Positions 61,961 through 64,000 of a stretch of DNA of 64,000 bases are shown here, piece after piece. The notes below the pieces were generated by a model, which was not told where the DNA came from, did not search any database, and saw only the letters and a program-made list of their open reading frames with translations. The translations under genes were made by a program, and so were the position numbers. How positions within the stretch are numbered: the first letter of the stretch is position 1; the number at the start of each line of letters is the position of its first letter. The DNA comes from Branchiostoma floridae (taxonomy: Eukaryota > Chordata > Leptocardii > Amphioxiformes > Branchiostomatidae): contig NC_049984.1 in assembly GCF_000003815.2 (NCBI RefSeq), forward strand, positions 11,770,645 to 11,834,644, given 5' to 3'.

Positions 61961-63518
61961 TTAGGGTGTATCATCAGCATGATCAAGGGTTAAGGAAATA
62001 CAGACCATGTCGTGGTCTGAGTAGTATGTGTCTACAATGTTGACCTGTGCGCTGCAATTTGAATTGATATAAACATGATCCAAAAGACTACCCTGGTCAG
62101 TGGTTGGAGTTTGAACTTGTTGCTTGAAGCCGAACTGCTTCATGACTGTCAGGATGTCGTGGTCTGGATATTTTAGGAGGTCAAAATTGAAATCCCCAAG
62201 AATGATTGTGGGATTTTGGAGTAACGGTAGCATATTTTGCAGCCTTTCCATGAAGATGGCAGGTGGGAAGCATGGGGGTCTGTAGATGGTGACAATGTTG
62301 ACTTTGGTGGCTGATTTTGTGACAGTAATGGCTGTGCACTCCAGTTCACTAGCCGTGACTGCAAGTTCTGCGGGGCAGACTGCTTGTGTAGCAACAGTCA
62401 TTACTCCACCTCCTAGCCTTCCAACTCTGTCAGCTCTGAAAGATTGGGCCTCTGGTAATACAAGGTCAATCGGTTCCTGTCCTTTTAAAAATGTCTCGAC
62501 AAAGCACAATACATCTGCCTGAGGAACTGATTTGTCAAGTTTTAAGTCATCTAAATGCTCAAGGTACGAACGGATGTTTAGCAGTCGGATTTGCATACCG
62601 GACATCGTAGTAACAAAGGGCAGCGGTACCTTGGGTGAAAGTTTTTGGCGAAGACGGTTCATTTCCTGCACTACATCAGGGTTACATCTAATTGACTTGG
62701 GATCAAAACCTAGAAGGTACAGGCCATTCAAGGTCTTGACCCGGCTCATGGCAACATAACATTGACCTGGCATGAAGTTGCTCTTGTCGTCCATTGAAAC
62801 AACAATTCTGTCAAGTGTTTTGCCCTGTACTCTGTGAATGGTACAACCCCATGCCAAGGTCAGTGGAAATTGTGCACGTTGCGCTTGAACCGATTGTTTA
62901 CTGCCAGTCAAAATTGGAAGGGTTTGTCTCTTAATGGGCACTGCGCCTGGGTAGCTGTCTTTGTACTGACTGTCTGCCATCGCCTGTCTACCAACACGAT
63001 CACTGTCAAATGTAACTAACACAGTATGGGCGTCATTTTGTGTATTGTCAATGCCAACTACTTTCCCCAAGGCACCATTAACCAATCCATCAGAGACATC
63101 GATGTTGACGGTCACCATGACCCTGGCACCTACAGCTAGCGATACAGTTTCTTTTAAACCTCTATCGTTAGACGTCTTGTATGAACCAACATCTACGAGG
63201 CCTGTGTATATGTCTTTCTTTGTGTCAATAGCCTGAATATGAAAATGCTGCGTCGAAAGTTTCTGTAGATGGTCTTTGTTGTGGTCATCAACTTCCCTGT
63301 TGGTTTTGAAAACATGTAGAACTTCTGATGGGTAATGAGGATCTGTTTTTGATATGATCCTCGACTTTAACACGGTGATGTCGTCTTCCGTACATTCAGC
63401 TGTTCTCATTCTAAGTAAGAGTTGTGCAAAGTCTTGGTCTTCTCTTTGCCGCACACATTCTGTCAGTTCCATCATGGTGAAGTTCTCCTCCCATAGTGAT
63501 CCGTGTAATTTGGCATAA
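61961..63518 (-). mobile_element. Helentron helicase C-terminus fused to an EEP endonuclease domain
   Basis: A single open frame of 519 codons including the stop, from a CGCAG acceptor to TGA. Positions below count from the Met at 63475. The start continues the PIF1 helicase (SLWEENFTMMELTECVRQ...), with GARVMVTVNIDVSDGLVNGALG near 117-137, AWGCTIHRVQGKTLD near 208-222 and YVAMSRVKT near 240-248. From about residue 293 an exonuclease-endonuclease-phosphatase domain follows: LLNIRSYLEHLDDL, E327 in VETFL, GDFNFDLL at 427-434, LDHVYINS at 465-472, and the catalytic SDH at 486-488. Helicase plus C-terminal EEP defines Helentrons/Helitron2, rolling-circle-type DNA transposons of animals. No stop or frameshift is visible, so this copy is young or domesticated. 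PIF1 cellular helicase is excluded by the fused nuclease. Confidence 0.93.
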
Positions 63519-63663
63519 CTGCGGATAGATGTAGAAAAGAAATGACAATGAAATAAGGATCACATTCGAAATTTCTGTGCACACGAAAATACATGCACAC
63601 ATAGGGTAAGTGACATATGAACAATGCTAAGTGGATATGATCAACTAGATGATGGTAGCTCAC

Positions 63664-64000
63664 CTGTCAGTAGGCAGGTCGAACACATGCCTTTGTCCCA
63701 CGGGTTGCAGCTGGAAGAGGTCGCCCACGGCCAGAATGCTGACGCCTCCAAACCTTGAATCAGGGTCACAGGTGCCACAAATATCCTCCAGGCGACGATG
63801 GGTGTGATAAAGGTGATCTGAACCTAACATCGAACATTCATCTATGATCAGAAGTTTCAATTTTCCAAGGCGTAAGCGGAGATTATGCAACTTCTCACTA
63901 CCAACAGGCTTGTATTCGTTGCTCTTCTTCGGACCACCACCAAACCCGAGAGCCGAGTGTAAAGTCATCCCATTTGATGTGAATGCTGCTGTTCCAGTGA
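63664..64000 (-). mobile_element. Helentron helicase exon (PIF1-type, 5' part, continues past the window)
   Basis: Open from the window edge. It begins TGTAAFTSNGMTLHSAL (PIF1 motif Ia region), then LLIIDECSMLG (Walker B, motif II) and SILAVGDLFQLQPVG (motif III). It ends at a GTGAGC donor after ...DLPTD. The Walker A motif and any Rep/HUH nuclease must lie beyond 64000. The next exon continues the same frame after a 145-bp intron (63519-63663). Confidence 0.9.

Overview
The window is animal nuclear DNA: intron-rich, AT-leaning and full of short transposon debris. Three chordate-type genes can be assembled exon by exon. Exon phases and protein lengths match their vertebrate orthologues closely, while protein identity is only moderate. 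Together with the repeat types (tRNA-derived SINEs, foldback and MITE elements, a Helentron with an endonuclease domain) this suggests an invertebrate deuterostome. Amphioxus (Branchiostoma) is my best guess, but the species is inferred, not proven.

Layout. (1) 1822-35140, minus strand: a complete DGAT1 (diacylglycerol O-acyltransferase 1) coding sequence in 17 exons, 491 residues, with one intron of about 18.5 kb. (2) 35141-35345: a 205-bp interval between the DGAT1 and TBC1D20 start codons that looks like a bidirectional promoter (two ZNF143/Staf-like sites, an octamer, a YY1-like site). (3) 35346-40713, plus strand: a complete TBC1D20 (ER-anchored Rab GAP) in 9 exons, 404 residues. (4) 40714-44519: the 3' ends of TBC1D20 and TXNDC16 converge here. 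(5) 44520-60733, minus strand: TXNDC16/ERp90 (ER-luminal thioredoxin-fold protein), 20 exons, complete at the 3' end and ending in HTEL, with the 5' exon(s) not found. (6) 61961-64000, minus strand: the 3' part of a Helentron, with a PIF1-type helicase fused to an exonuclease-endonuclease-phosphatase domain, running off the window edge.

All three cellular genes act at the ER. DGAT1 makes triacylglycerol, TBC1D20 inactivates Rab1 and Rab18 on the ER and lipid droplets, and TXNDC16 works in the lumen. DGAT1 and TBC1D20 appear to share a promoter, so co-regulation of a lipid-droplet pair is an attractive inference. The least expected feature is in TXNDC16: a tandemly duplicated intron segment carries four microexon candidates (20, 13, 20 and 22 nt) whose lengths and phases keep the frame as pairs or all together. 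The introns also hold a foldback element with a 4-bp target duplication, several MITE families, SINEs abutting splice acceptors, and a GTGA satellite that is a chain of consensus 5' splice sites.
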